Positions 1 to 11,857 of a stretch of 64,000 bases of DNA are shown here, piece after piece. The notes under the pieces are model-generated. The model saw only the letters and a program-made list of their open reading frames with translations. It was not told where the DNA came from and searched no databases. The position numbers were made by a program, and so were the translations under genes. The DNA comes from Branchiostoma floridae (Eukaryota > Chordata > Leptocardii > Amphioxiformes > Branchiostomatidae): contig NC_049989.1 of assembly GCF_000003815.2 (NCBI RefSeq), positions 16,156,522 to 16,220,521 of the forward strand, written 5' to 3'. Within the stretch, counting starts at the first letter, position 1. Each line of letters starts with the position of its first letter.

Positions 1-1336
1 CTTCAAAAACTCCCACATCGACGGGAAACACGTGTAGTTTCCAATTTCCCGAGCCGAAACAGTCCGTGCGATTAGAAAAACAGCTCACAAAACTGCGATC
101 TACGTAGTAGCTAAGTGAATACTCGTATATGATTGTAACGCAGTTTGAAAAGCTAGCAATGACATCCGATGTTACAAAACTGTGTCAGCGTTTTTATGTA
201 TCCACGGAACAAAGAAAAATACGGCAAAATGTAAAGCACAGCGCATGCTAAAAAAGATGTTGGACCCGAACGTACCTTACGTGTAAACAAACATGAATGC
301 TAGCGGTACAACTTCTCTGCGGGTTCAAACTGCGATTGATTAAGCCGAAGATTTAACTAAAATTTGTGCACTGTAACAAAAATAGCGAGAATCGTTTGGG
401 ATCTGGATGAAACTGAACTATAGATTATACGATTTGATACATCGGCTTCTGATCGCGCGCGAAACAGCAGCTCCGAGGACGGCCACTACAAATGTACACT
501 CTCCCACGATGCGCGATCTTGATTGACAGATCGCGGTTGTTTGAAGATCGTGCCGCCCGCGCCGGACTGTCTGAAACTTTGCAGGACGCAAATTCAATCA
601 TTTTTGACAGCCAACCAACTGGTTGAGGAAAACTGACAGCAAAAATAACTTGATACCTGTCTATAAATGAGGTTCTGTCGCCGGCGTTCGAAGAACCCCG
701 AAACATGGCTCGCAAAAAATAAACGAAAGACTTGCAGTTCGAAATCTAATAGTACCGGTAAGACCAAGGAGGTTACTTGGTAAGACAGAAAATTTGTGGC
801 AACCAGGAACCGGGATAAATCTAAAAGAGGGAAGGGCCCATGCAGAAATAAATGTTTTGTCCATCAGACGTGCCCGTCGAAACATTGAATGAGCCAACTG
901 TCTCTTTCTGTCAAATTTATGCATGATCAACATATCCGATGCTTTATTTAGTACATTACTTGTGCTCGCAATTATGAGGGTAACGAATTTCTGTTTAGGC
1001 TCTGGAAACTACAAGGGCGTGTTTCCCGTCGGCGTGCGAGTTTTCGCAGGTGATTACAGGGGATTGTTGTAAACAAAACAAAACATTATCGTGTTTGGCG
1101 ATAAGTGGAAGACAAGAATTGATCCGGTAAAATCTCTTGTTATTAATTAATGTTTTGAGTAGAGTTACTACTATATGGATCCTCAATGCGGTTTTATTAA
1201 ATCCTTAGAATTTTTGAGTCCATGGCAAACGTATACAATCATCATCATCTGTGTACAATACATTTTACCGCCATGGTAAAGATCACCGTAATTACGATAA
1301 GTTGATTATTAATTAGACATCATTAGCTACTTTTGT
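1..1336. other. no recognised gene
   Basis: Non-coding as far as I can see. Short open frames on both strands (for example minus 425-715) resemble no family I know and have no convincing splice sites. The stretch around 440-580 is richer in CpG than its surroundings. No repeat shared with the rest of the window was noticed. Confidence 0.4.
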
Positions 1337-1905
1337 AGGCTAGGAATTTAGGTTTTCGTCCGCCGGCTTTTTCCTGGAAACACTGCTGCTCGTACCGTCA
1401 AGGGCGCAACTAAGCATGAAGACCTACCTGTTCCTGAGGGAGCTCTTGGGTCGGAACATCGCCATCGGACGTTCCTGCTCATCGGACAGTCGACCAGGGC
1501 ATATTCCAACCATACGCCATGGCATATAATCAACCTTATGTGTTTTTGAATCTATTTATTAAGTGTGTTTTGTCTGATATCAGTTCAAAAGTTCTGTTGA
1601 ATTCACTAACACTAGTTCTAGTTCTACTTTGTTTAACGGTAGCTAGGCTAGAAAAGTAGGATTCAGGTCACCATCCGCCGGCTTCCTTGGCACTTGTCGA
1701 GGTTGCAACTCAGCCAAGACCTACCTTTTCTTGGCGGAGCTCTCGGGACAGAACATCGCTGACGGGCAGTCGACCGACGAAACCATACTCCAGGGCATAT
1801 ATTCAACCTTATGTGTTTTTTAATCTATTTGTTGTGTTTTGTCTGCTGTTAGTTCAAAAGTTCTGTTGGATTAACTAACATTGGTTCTATTTCTAATACG
1901 GATAA
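1337..1905. repeat. diverged tandem duplication, ~320-bp unit
   Basis: Two neighbouring copies, about 1337-1655 and 1656-1905. Both contain in the same order a TCCGCCGGCTT block, a GAGCTCT-GGG-CAGAACATCGC-like block, GGGCATAT-TTC-AACC, CAACCTTATGTGTTTTT and AGTTCAAAAGTTCTGTTG. Copies differ by many substitutions and small indels, so the duplication is old. No protein family is recognised in either copy. Confidence 0.7.
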
Positions 1906-2309
1906 AGGGATTCGGGTTTCCATCCGTTTAATAGCTTCCTTGGCACAATGATGATCGTTGAGAAATCTTACGTGTGTGCAACTTATGTACGCTTCATCAT
2001 AACATATAACGTTTAAAACCTGGAAGGTAAGTTTATACCAGGTTTTCCATCATCATTCTGCTGCTATCCGATCGAAAATCATCTATTCCGAGTGTTGGAA
2101 ATACGGTAAGTACATTGCTAAATGCGCTAGTGTATGAAGAAACCCAATGCCTTAAGTCATCTCGAGTCGCTGTGGTACCACATACAAAATGTTTCAGTAT
2201 AAACCACAACTGAATCTGTCTAACAAAGAGAGAGACAGAATGAAAGACAGATCATTCTGGAAATCTTGTGCTTCGGACTGTACCTCACCGATGTAAAACC
2301 GGATGAATT

Positions 2310-2327
2310 ATGTATGTATGTATGTAA
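2310..2327. repeat. TATG microsatellite
   Basis: About four and a half copies of TATG or its rotation; nothing else of note nearby. Confidence 0.85.
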
Positions 2328-2529
2328 AGAGAGAGACGCTTTGTGTGGAACATAACGATGTGGGTTTACGATACATGTCGTTCAAAAATATTCAAAATAT
2401 ATTCATCGACACTAAATATCGCTATCAAGTAGAATAAACCAAGAAAAAAAATCAAACACGGCGGAAAAACATGCACCATGCTAATTGTTCTTACAATAAA
2501 TGAATGAAGACCTTTATTGCACATTTTTG

Positions 2530-2645
2530 CCACACCGGGCCGGCGGGCCCGGGCGGTACAGTACCGGCGGGCCCGTTCTTTGAGAATGCCGCCAAACCAA
2601 GGTCCTTGGTGAAACTCAAAGAAGCCGCGCCCCGGCCGCATGTGT
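2530..2645. repeat. GC-rich palindromic block
   Basis: An isolated GC-rich stretch with two copies of a CCGGCGGGCCCG core separated by about 20 bp, in AT-rich surroundings. It may be the end of a degraded transposon. No matching second end was found nearby. Confidence 0.4.
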
Positions 2646-4128
2646 CAATCAATTGAGCGGCGCGGTGGGAGGGTCCAGGTCAGACCCATTTTTGCTACAA
2701 TTCTACCGGTATCTGAACATCTAATAAACATATTCACATGCACAAAACATCTATTGATTTTGATTACAACAATGCAGGCCTCATATTTTCACCCCAAACC
2801 CCAAAGATTGACAACATTTCCCACTTTCTAAACGCCACACAAAACTCTATCCTAAGCCGTGACGTCGTGATTACGACGTGTACACGCCGCCTGCGTGTGT
2901 CATACCGAGGAGAAAATTGTCTCACTATAGAATCTTTGGTTATAATTAATAGGAAGCGAGGACGAAGTAGCTCTAAAATAGCTCCACCATTCCAGGTGTG
3001 TATTTGTCGAACGTTAATAGTGCAAAGATATTCCTATCAAAATTCGTAGGTTTTCCGCGTGCGTGCGAGCGGATGTTCCCGATCGCTGATCACAAATTCG
3101 GCGGCAAAATCTCCGATAAAAAAACACACCAAAACCTCTTCAAAGCGGATTATTTGACAGAGAACTCCTTTTTTTCAGTGCTGTGCCGTTAAATTCTTTA
3201 TATACACTGATATAAACATAGCCAAACACGTAGTTCCTGCAAGCTCGGCCTCGCGAGGAGCCGCCAATCCCTTCGTTTCCCGCCAACAGTTGTGCAAATC
3301 TTGCCTACAGTAGCCAATCAGAGACACGTATGTGCTACGTCACGTAATATTTACATACTGTTACGCAATGCTGGGCCCGTCGTCCGCAATGTAGCAGCTA
3401 AACATGGCAAAGTTTTCAGTTGAAGTTTACGCCGTATTTAACTTAAAAATACCGGGACTCGAACTTATATGATATTTTTACGTCTTGCACAATAATTATA
3501 TAAAGGTAGCCCAGCCAAAAATGTATTTTTGTAGTCGATCATGGCCGGCAGCTCGCTTGTTTGATGGTTGTCTGCCGCTAGTTTCTGGCCGATGGGCGTG
3601 CTTTGCGTTGCCGAAAATAATATAACGTTACATTGCCGCGTTCTTCGGGTTGACTTTTTGGATTGACCTTTATTTTATTAAAAGAAATAGGTATCCTGAG
3701 AATGTTTCCCCACCTCAGAACTTTTTTACTACACAGTGTCGTGAACATGATGTTGACAATTTTGCTCCGATTTTTTGCAAACGTAGCGTTACACTACCTC
3801 CCGGCCGGCGCTCGGTGAGCAGAGTTTTATCGAGGAACGCTACTTTCGTGATAAAATCTATTGCAACAACAATAATCAACAGGCAAATAAAGAGCTGATG
3901 AGCAAAATAAGTAATTGATAAAGTAAGAACAAACAACTCCACTCTTTAATAGCAAGCAGTACCAGAAGAAAATGTCTGTATAATTCGATCTACTGAAATG
4001 CAGGCAAGATCGCCGTCTCTTTCCGCTGTTCCGTTTTTGTATCGGCAAGTTACTGCGCAGCATGACGCAAATTAGTTCTCCTCCCACTAATCTGTGATGT
4101 TACCGCGGCCTGCATATGAATGGTTCGT
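2646..4128. other. no recognised gene
   Basis: Apart from the CpG block at 3230-3420 I see no supported gene or known repeat. Open frames on both strands (for example 2738-3049 plus and 3827-4087 minus) overlap one another and resemble no family. Confidence 0.35.
3230..3420. promoter_or_regulatory. possible promoter-like CpG block
   Basis: CpG-enriched segment with two CCAAT-box-like motifs (GCCAATC near 3259, GCCAATCAGAG near 3312) and a CRE-like TACGTCAC near 3336. An ATGGCAAAG context follows near 3404 but its frame is short. It resembles a TATA-less promoter. No coding exon can be tied to it, so this is only a suggestion. Confidence 0.2.
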
Positions 4129-4129
4129 C

Positions 4130-4262
4130 ATTTGATAACGCTGACCAGTCAGAAATGCGGCAGTCTCCGTCAGTGACGCGTCAGAAAAATGCTGTGACGG
4201 AATAATGTCCGTCAGAAATCGTCAGTGACGCGTCAGAAATCGTCAGCGTCAGTGACGGGTGT
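4130..4262. repeat. CGTCAG short tandem repeat cluster
   Basis: Irregular tandem copies of CGTCAGAAAT, CGTCAGTGACG and related strings, about eight CGTCAG or CCGTCAG cores in 130 bp. Likely slippage-derived satellite DNA. Confidence 0.7.
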
Positions 4263-4330
4263 TAACTATAGCGCGAACGCCGCTGTACCAGTATCATTCA
4301 AACATCTGTTTTTGTTTGCATTCAGATGTA

Positions 4331-4544
4331 ACGCTAGTTCACCTATATCCGTTGGGTAACCTATATCCGTTGCTTTTTAAAAACAATATTTAGGCACATC
4401 AAGTCGTCGATAGTTTTAAACTGCAATATCCTGAAAATATTGCAAGTTGAAACTAATGTCCATCAACGTGATATCCCCAAATACCCTGTTTTTAACAGCA
4501 ACAGATATAGGTTACCCATGCAATGGATAAAGGTGAACTAGCGT
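4331..4544. mobile_element. MITE with ~50-bp terminal inverted repeats
   Basis: The ends are complementary: ACGCTAGTTCACC at the left and GGTGAACTAGCGT at the right. Complementarity continues inwards through a CCTATATCCGTTG / CAACAGATATAGG block. A TA dinucleotide flanks both ends, as in Tc1/mariner-type non-autonomous elements. There is no internal coding capacity. Confidence 0.65.
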
Positions 4545-4551
4545 TAATGTT

Positions 4552-4888
4552 CAGGGCTTGAAAGGTGCACCCAAAATTGGAGCTGTGCACCCAATTTTTT
4601 TCAGTGGGTGCACAGGGTGCACCCAATATTTTCTTAGGTTTATGTATGGAAAGATTTCAAGTATACTAGTATACATCATATTCTTGACATCTAAGTGTTA
4701 GAAAGATAATAAAAATGTCTGTCATGTTACTTGTTTAAGAATTTGATAGCTTGTAACTAAGTTTTGTTTAACTTTTTTTTACATTCTACTTAAATTTAAG
4801 TGGTGCACCCAAAAATGTTTTGGTGCACCCAATTTCTTAAGCTGGGTGCACCAGTGCACCTAATCCCAAAAATGAATTTCGAGCCCTG
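4552..4888. mobile_element. MITE, CAGGGCTCGAA family, 5-bp TSD
   Basis: Starts CAGGGCTTGAA and ends TTCGAGCCCTG. It is flanked by an exact 5-bp direct repeat ATGTT (4547-4551 and 4889-4893). The inside is built of GTGCACCCA-type words in both orientations. The same ends recur at 45271-46876 and 51083-51405, and one end at 32618. Confidence 0.7.
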
Positions 4889-4893
4889 ATGTT

Positions 4894-5985
4894 ACTTCAA
4901 TATAACATGACACTATATACTTGTTGGTAGTTTTACTTTTCAGAGAGATCACAGTGGTACCATCTCTGTATATGTAACACCTGAAAGAGCACAAAAAGAT
5001 GAAGTATATTGTCCTTTCACTAGATGGGTCTGCACGGGGTCCCAACAATGATTTACACTGAATTCAGAAGAACCCCCTACTTATTACGCTAAATCAAGGA
5101 AGGCAATTACGCTAGATTTGGTCACCTTGATACGATTAACGTAGATAAGATGGTTTTCCCTACGAGTTACAGGAAATAAAAATAGGCTGCCTATACGCCT
5201 TATAGAAAAGAGCATGCAGACTCTTATTGGGAGGTCTCTAGATCTACCACACAACCTGTTCAATTTAATCGTTTGAAAATACAGGTTTAGAAGACAAAAC
5301 TTACATTCAGAGTGTTAATCTTTATTCTAATTAACCCCATTTCTACTGACTCAGAAGCACCCTTACCGAAAACCCTTACCGAAATCCCTTTTCCGACATG
5401 AAGGTGTAAATGGCATACTTGGAATGCTTGCAACTTTTTATAAGTGGCTGGTACTTTGTACAGGCTAATTCATCTTCCGAATGAATGATGGTTGAGACAA
5501 AAAAATAGGCCAAACTGAATAGGGCTTACCCAAACAAACATGTATCATATGACTTCAGAGAGCAAATAGAGGCTTTCTGGACCAACGCTTTACATAAGCC
5601 ACTTAGTAGATTAAACTGCTACACTTTGAATATTGATTGCACCGAGTGCTGACTTAACTGGAGCACATGTGAGTTGGGGGAGTGGCTAATAGGGCTGGCG
5701 AGAGGAAAGACTTATGTTTCTCATCTATATACACTAAGCCTACTAGCAATCTCCGAATTATTTGTAGAATGGAGCTCTTTTTAAACATCTTTTGCTGTAT
5801 GTACATCACAACTCTAACAGCAATTTAGTTTAAAGAATTCTGTAGGGAAATACCGACAGGTTTTTGCTCTTCTGCGAGAAGAGATGAAGAAGTCGGGAAT
5901 CTGTCACTTTTAAGTGTTGACCTACATCAATTATGTTTCTGTAATTGCTTGTAAGCAATTGTGACTATTAGTGTGTTATTATATT
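4894..5985. other. no recognised gene
   Basis: AT-rich DNA. I see no gene, RNA gene or repeat shared with the rest of the window. Confidence 0.4.
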
Positions 5986-6017
5986 TCAGCCATACCATAT
6001 ATGGTATGGTGAAATAT
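5981..6017. repeat. short near-perfect palindrome
   Basis: CCATACCATATATGGTATGG (5990-6009) is a perfect 20-bp palindrome. Its arms extend outward through ATATTTCA / TGAAATAT with a single unpaired base. A TTTC microsatellite lies just downstream (about 6033-6052). Confidence 0.75.
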
Positions 6018-6638
6018 ATTGTATTCGTAATGTTTCTTTCTTTCTTTCTTTCTCCTGTCAAATCTTCAAATCGAATCATCTCCGTCGTTCCGGGACCGAA
6101 TGACCTGAAATTTGGCACAAGAGTAGAGTGGGTCAATACCGAGGTGCTTTTTTCTCATTTTTTTCATATCTGCCTCTAAAATGATTTTATTGAAGTTTAA
6201 AGGTCACGTTTTGACCACAACGGTATATTTTGACCCCCCGTACCATTGAATTACAATGGAATGACCTTAAATTTGGTGTAGATAGGCATTAGATAGTTGG
6301 TAAAATGATCCAAGTAAAATTTTTGGCATGAGCCAATTTCAAATTATCAATTTCTGCACTTTTCTGAGGGGAAATTGGTTTTCTTTCGGCCTTCTCCCGT
6401 GAACTCCCGTGACCCCAGAGCCCACAGGTGCCAGGTGCCAGCGGTCTGGGGAGAGCGAGAGTTAATTACTTTATGGACGCCAGCCAATCAGCGACGAAAG
6501 GCGAATGCTAGTTAATATTCATAAGCGGGGCCTTGCAATCCCGTTTATACACAAACAGATGCATATTACAGCCTTACAGTGGCCATATGTTACCCTGTGC
6601 CCGGTTTGAAATTGTAGTTTGCGAGGATTTGGAGTTCA

Positions 6639-8109
6639 GACAGGGTCATTTGAGCGGTAGCGGACGGTACGCGTGCATTGAACGTCAGAATACAAGTCTG
6701 TGTCGATGAATTTACCAACATTCCGCATGGCACTATCAATCATTTTTGGCAGATTTGACTTTGGGGGTTAGTTGAGATAATAGAGAAAATGTTACTTGGC
6801 AGAAAACGCGGGAAAATTGGACAGTTTGCGCTTAGTTTTGATACGTAAGTTTGACAGTGGCGAGAATGCATGTATTTTTTCCCAAACAAATGTAGGTACT
6901 TCTAACGTTAGTGTTGTTGTTGTTCTTTTTTGACGTAAACTTTGTACATTCAAATTGTAAGTAACTTTAAACTGCCAGAGTTTGAGCCCAATAAAACACT
7001 CTTAGTACCAGAGTATCACCACTGACCTCCGAAAAGAAACCCCCGAACAAGGTAGAAACTCCTATCCTCCAGGTCTCGCACGCTACGAGCAGGAAATTAC
7101 AACACTCAGACAAGATTACGTCCGATGGCTGATTGCATACAAAGTAAAACAATTTAACAGTGGTACGCAGGGCATATACTTAACAAAGAATTCGAAGGAA
7201 AATGAAATATATAGATAAAGCCAAATCAAGTTAACTTGTTGGTCCTGGGATTTTTCAGAAAAGAAATGAAGCGACAGGGTGGTAAAATTCTTGTAAAAAT
7301 TCGAGACGTCTCCGTTTATGTAATGGCTCATATAAAACAAGAAGATTGAAGTTTTTAGCTTGAAAAAAACAACAACAGCAACACACTCCTACTACACAAC
7401 ACCTGCACCTGCTTGACAGGGTCATTTGAGCGGTAGCGGACGGTACGCGTGCATTGAACGTTAGTGAGATGAATTTACCAACATTCCGCATGGCACTATC
7501 AATCATTTTCGGCAGATTTGGACAGGGAAAATTGGACGGCTTGCGTTTAGTTTTGATACGTAAGTTTGACAGTGGCGAGAATGCATGTATTTTTCCCCGA
7601 ACAAATGTAGGTACTTCTAGTGTTGTTGTTGTTCTTTTTTGACGTAAACTTTGTACATTCAAATTGTAAGTAACTTTAAACTGCCAGAGTTTGAGCCCAA
7701 TAAAACACTCTCAATACCAGAGTATCACCACTGACCTCCGAAAAGAAACCCCCGAACAAAGTAGAAACACCTATCCTCCAGGTCTCGCACGCTACGAGCA
7801 GGAAACACTCAGACAAGATTACGTCCGATGGCTGATTGCATACAAAGTAAAACAATTTAACAGTGGTATGCAGGGGCATATACTTAACAAAGAATTCGAA
7901 GGAAAATGAAATATATAGATAAAGCCAAATCAAGTTAACTTGTTCGTCCTGGGATTTTTCAGAAAAGAAATGAAGCGACAGGGTGGTAAAATTCTTGTAA
8001 AATTTCGAGACGTCTCCGTTTATGTAATGGCTCATACAAAACAAGAAGAAGATTGAAGTTTTCAGCTTGAAAAAAACAACAACACTCCTACTACACAGTA
8101 CCTGCACCT
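6639..8109. repeat. recent tandem duplication, ~776-bp unit
   Basis: Two head-to-tail copies, 6639-7414 and 7415-8109. They share the start CAGGGTCATTTGAGCGGTAG and long stretches of near identity, including TTTGAGCCCAATAAAACACTC and the AAACAACAACA tail. The second copy lacks about 80 bp near its start, so it is shorter. Identity is far higher than in the 1.3-1.9 kb duplication, so the event is younger. Similar open frames occur in both but match no family I know. Confidence 0.85.
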
Positions 8110-10390
8110 GACAATTATTAAAACGTATGCCCTACTTGATTAAAAAAAAAGTTCAATGCAATAATAAATGTACCCACATCACAAGGAGATTATGACGGTA
8201 CTTAGACCTAGTTATCGAAGTGGAAATTGTTGAATGCCGTCATGTAATTTCATGATGAAAATCTTCTGAATGGAAGATGCGTTTTTTTTTCACTCTCGGA
8301 AAAATAGGAGCTGCCGCAATTCTAAAAGCCAATCAGTTATGCATAGGCGCTCCTGTGGAAGATTATATTCTTCCATATGGGCCCGGTTCATATTGGGCAA
8401 GCTCTGTTTTGACCTGGAATCAATTCACAATATTAGTTCTCTTTTGGGGATAACTTACAGTTTAAATATTGCACTTTTGCGCAGGGGTGACTTGGAACAG
8501 TCCAATGTTGCGTGGGAATGGGTATGGCTGAAATATGCTGTATTTGCACCCAAGCAAATGTCGGCCTTTCTAGTCTTATTTCTTATCTTTACCTATATGT
8601 ATGCACCATGTAACATTGTGTAGAGGGTATATATACATCATCTAAATGTAAGAGAAGGTGTTAATAATCTCCTTATTTGGGTCAGGCCATCCTTGCCTAC
8701 TATATGTTGTTTATCATCGTCCTGGTTACCTTCCCATGGGGCCTAGCAACCCGATTACAGGCTAATCATCATGTGATAGGCTTATGGAACATTGAGGAAA
8801 TATCGAAAGGTCAGCGACCCCAAATCAGGACACTTCCTCCAAAGAACCAGGATGTTTGACCTATAAAGGACCCAGATGACCTGAATGGGAGGTTGGAACT
8901 GGGACCCTGCCCTCCTATAGCAGATGGTGACCTCAGCAACAGTGTTGGTGGCCTGGAAAGCGGGGGCAATGACCTGCTTTTGTGGAATATGACATCATGC
9001 CACACTCCCACTGACCTCATCTCTCCTGACAGCAAGGTGTGATGGGAAGGAATTGGAACATAGGAATCATGGGCAGAAAGCAATAACGTATGATGGGAAT
9101 GATTTTGTAGTGAAAATCTTAACGCCCAAAACCGTTCAAATACGGTCTTTACCGTTGTTTCATTTTCAAAGACGGTCCAACATTCACCATCCGTTACTTT
9201 CTAGAACCGGAGGTTGTGAAAGTAAAAATTTAAATATTTGGTTAGAAAAAAAAGAACAGATGATGACTGATGCAGGCAAACTGTGATTCGAGCAAGGGCA
9301 AGAGTCAAGTTCATCTTCAAGTTCAATTCTACACCATCACCAAAGTCACAACATTTGCTTTCTCTATATAGACTTTACAGGGGAAAAATGTACAGTATCT
9401 TTGCACAATCTGGCCTTTTGATCAGGCTGTTCCATACACTTTCCTGACACTAACATCCTGCAATTAGTGACAGAGATTAGTGGTCAAACAGAATCAATTG
9501 TTGACCAAGCCTGTATCCACTGACCTACCTAAGGGGTAATTGTTGACCAAGCGGCAACCATTGACCTAAATTCTTTTAAGAGGCATTCGGCACAGGCCTG
9601 TAACCAACCGAGAGCCATTTACGTCTTGGGCGCAAATAGGGTAGATTATAGAGAAAAATGGCCTTAATCATTAGATCTAGGTTGATGAAGGGAAGATGGA
9701 ACGCGATTTAATGTGTCAAGAGGGAAAATCGAGAATGAGGACATAACGTCATTAGAGCAAGATTACAGCAAGGCGGTAGATCACAATGGGGTGAATGGGT
9801 AACGTTTACGTCCTTGTCCCATACCAGGGTATCCTACAAAAGTAGCTAAATTTGTCTACGAGGAGCCCAGATTTGGGGACTGCATACATGTACAGTAGAG
9901 GTCCAGAGAGCTCCATAAAAGAGGCAGACCAATTTTCTAAAGAATGAGTCCTTTGAAAAAACGTTCATTATTGAAAAAAGAAGTCTCATGTACAGTTATA
10001 GTTATGTACAAAGCAAGGTATTTCTCTGGATACTAAATGCATTGTGTAAAAACTTTTATTTTTAATACACATTGCACAAAACTCATTCCTTCTTGTGGAA
10101 CACACTGTCAATGTAATGCTACTTGTGATGATGTGGAGAAATAAAGTGTTACAAAATAATGCCCGAAGGCTAATTTCATGTACGGTCTCAAAGACAGAGA
10201 GTAGAAAATAGTGTGATACATATCAGTATGTAAGTGTCTAAACAACTATATGATACTATGGATACTATTGTCGGGTTTGACTTCTTCTTTGAAGGCAGTG
10301 GTTAATGAACTGTCCCACGTTCTGTATAATGATTGGATTTAATTGTGCTTTTAATAGAAATAGTCTTTTGGAGATCCCCTAAATCTCTGT
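8110..10390. other. no supported gene; weak WD-like block on plus strand
   Basis: Mostly featureless. One stretch on the plus strand, about 8935-9030, translates to GGNDLLLWN followed by SCHTPTDLISP. This resembles the part of THOC6 expected next after the last exon found, but it is on the opposite strand and its splice phase does not fit. The remaining open frames are unrecognised. Confidence 0.3.
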
Positions 10391-10391
10391 G

Positions 10392-10700
10392 AAATTGTGG
10401 CAACTGTTTGAAATGATTGTTTCTTTTGGCTTCATAGTGTCAGTACACTGACTAGAAACACATCAATGGTATCTAAACTACCATCAAAATACACCACATT
10501 TTGGTTGCGACCTGAGCAACTTCGGGGGAAGCCATAAAATATAAAGTTGTGGCGACTGTTTGAAATAAAATTAAATCTGTTTCTTTTGGATTCATAGTAA
10601 GTATACTGACTAAAAATACATCAATGGTATCTAAGCTACCATCAAAATACACCATATTTTGGTTCCGAACTGAGCAAATTCAGGAAAGCCATTAATACCG
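10392..10700. repeat. tandem duplication, ~155-bp unit
   Basis: Two adjacent copies, about 10392-10545 and 10546-10700. Both carry GTGGC-ACTGTTTGAAAT, TTTCTTTTGG-TTCATAGT, ACATCAATGGTATCTAA and CTACCATCAAAATACACCA. Non-coding. Confidence 0.85.
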
Positions 10701-11234
10701 AAGAGAGATTGGATTTGCCACCTAGTTTTGGTCATGATTTATGTGGGTCACAGATGAAACAACACCAGAGCATGTAAATGAGGCATCAGCTGGGAGATAT
10801 TTTGGGAAAATTTGATTGATGTGTGACCTCAAACGTGCGCTGACCTAATTCTCATCATCAGCCACGCTCCATTTCATTTGGTTCCTTCCTGATGAAACAC
10901 TAGAGTATGCGAATAAATCAATTTATGACCCAATTGCTATGTGTCAAGTCCGATTATTGAGCATATACGTCCTCTTCTTACTGGGATTTATGGATGTTTT
11001 TCTTGGCTTTTTTTAAAAGCTGGCTGCAAATGATGTTCCACCCAATTGCCTTGACAAGCCAGAACTTTGTGTTATCTTGTTTATCTGGACTGTTCCATTT
11101 AGGACAATCGCCTGGGGGTGATTACTAGCTCTTTGAAGATAAAGGTACATAGAAGGGTAAAGAAGTCATTCTCAATTGAGGAGTAGCATATTGTTTTCTT
11201 TTTAAGTAGCTAGTGGTCGGGGTTGTATGTGTAA

Positions 11235-11610
11235 CACAAATTCTGCTGTCCAGGGCTGTAAAGGCTTCTCCACTCTAGGAGCCTGGCTGGTGTTGGGCGG
11301 GCTGCTGTATGCGAGATTGCGCAAGAATTAAAATGGTGGCTCCATCGAGGCCGAAATCGGCAAATTTTGAACTTTGAGCGAAGTTTCTGGCGGAAAATTA
11401 GGGCTTAGCAAATGCATACATCCCCAAAACAGGGCGTAGATTTTCTGATATCTTTTACTAAAGGGCCTGTAACTTAAGGATCGTTTTGTTTACCCAAAAA
11501 ATCTAGTTACGCGTGGCACAACCTGACTTTCTGAACAACTTGCGCACAGAGAAAACTACTTGCGCGGCAGGGGTGCATAACACTTAGTGGTTAATTCTAG
11601 CCCTGCATGT
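11235..11610 (-). mobile_element. fragment related to the hAT-like element at 48.8 kb
   Basis: The complement of about 11335-11400 matches the interior of the 48809-50112 element: AACTTCGCTCAAAGTTCAAA, then a CGCCGATT-CGG block and GCCATTTT. The copy is inverted and its terminal repeats are not clear. Confidence 0.5.
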
Positions 11611-11788
11611 GTACATATGAATGTCGTTTTTTATGGCCAATTTTATTTCATTTGCACACTTGCAGCAGTTTGGGGGCTCCCAGACTTTTTTCATTCACAC
11701 AGTTGCAGCAGTTTTTGGGTTCCCAGAGGATGTCATCCATATAATCATTTCAAGATGGATTAATCTTGACCAGGCTGACATTCCTTAC

Positions 11789-11857
11789 CAGGAGGTAATC
11801 CCCACTGTCCACAGCTACACACCCGATCCACCTGCCCTGGTCTGGTCTGGCACACAC
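11789..11857 (-). CDS. THOC6: THOC6 coding exon 11 (last one found)
   Basis: Acceptor GTTGCAG, donor CTG|GTAAGG, 69 bp, phase 0. It encodes [20 protein letters not shown], matching CSRPHNGRWIGC-A-DS of THOC6. The strong donor shows that more coding exons must follow. Confidence 0.92.

Noticed and set aside
3397-3470. Gene start at ATGGCAAAG downstream of the CpG block
   Set aside because: The frame closes after about 20 codons, with no donor I trust in the right phase.
7676-8107. 143-residue minus-strand frame and its counterpart in the first duplicate
   Set aside because: It is preserved only because the DNA was recently duplicated. The first copy is interrupted, and no domain is recognisable.
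8811-9083. Minus-strand frame ending SWFFGGSVLIWGR as the next THOC6 exon
   Set aside because: The strand is right and the ending is faintly WD-like. It lacks a usable acceptor, and the rest of the frame has no THOC6 motif.
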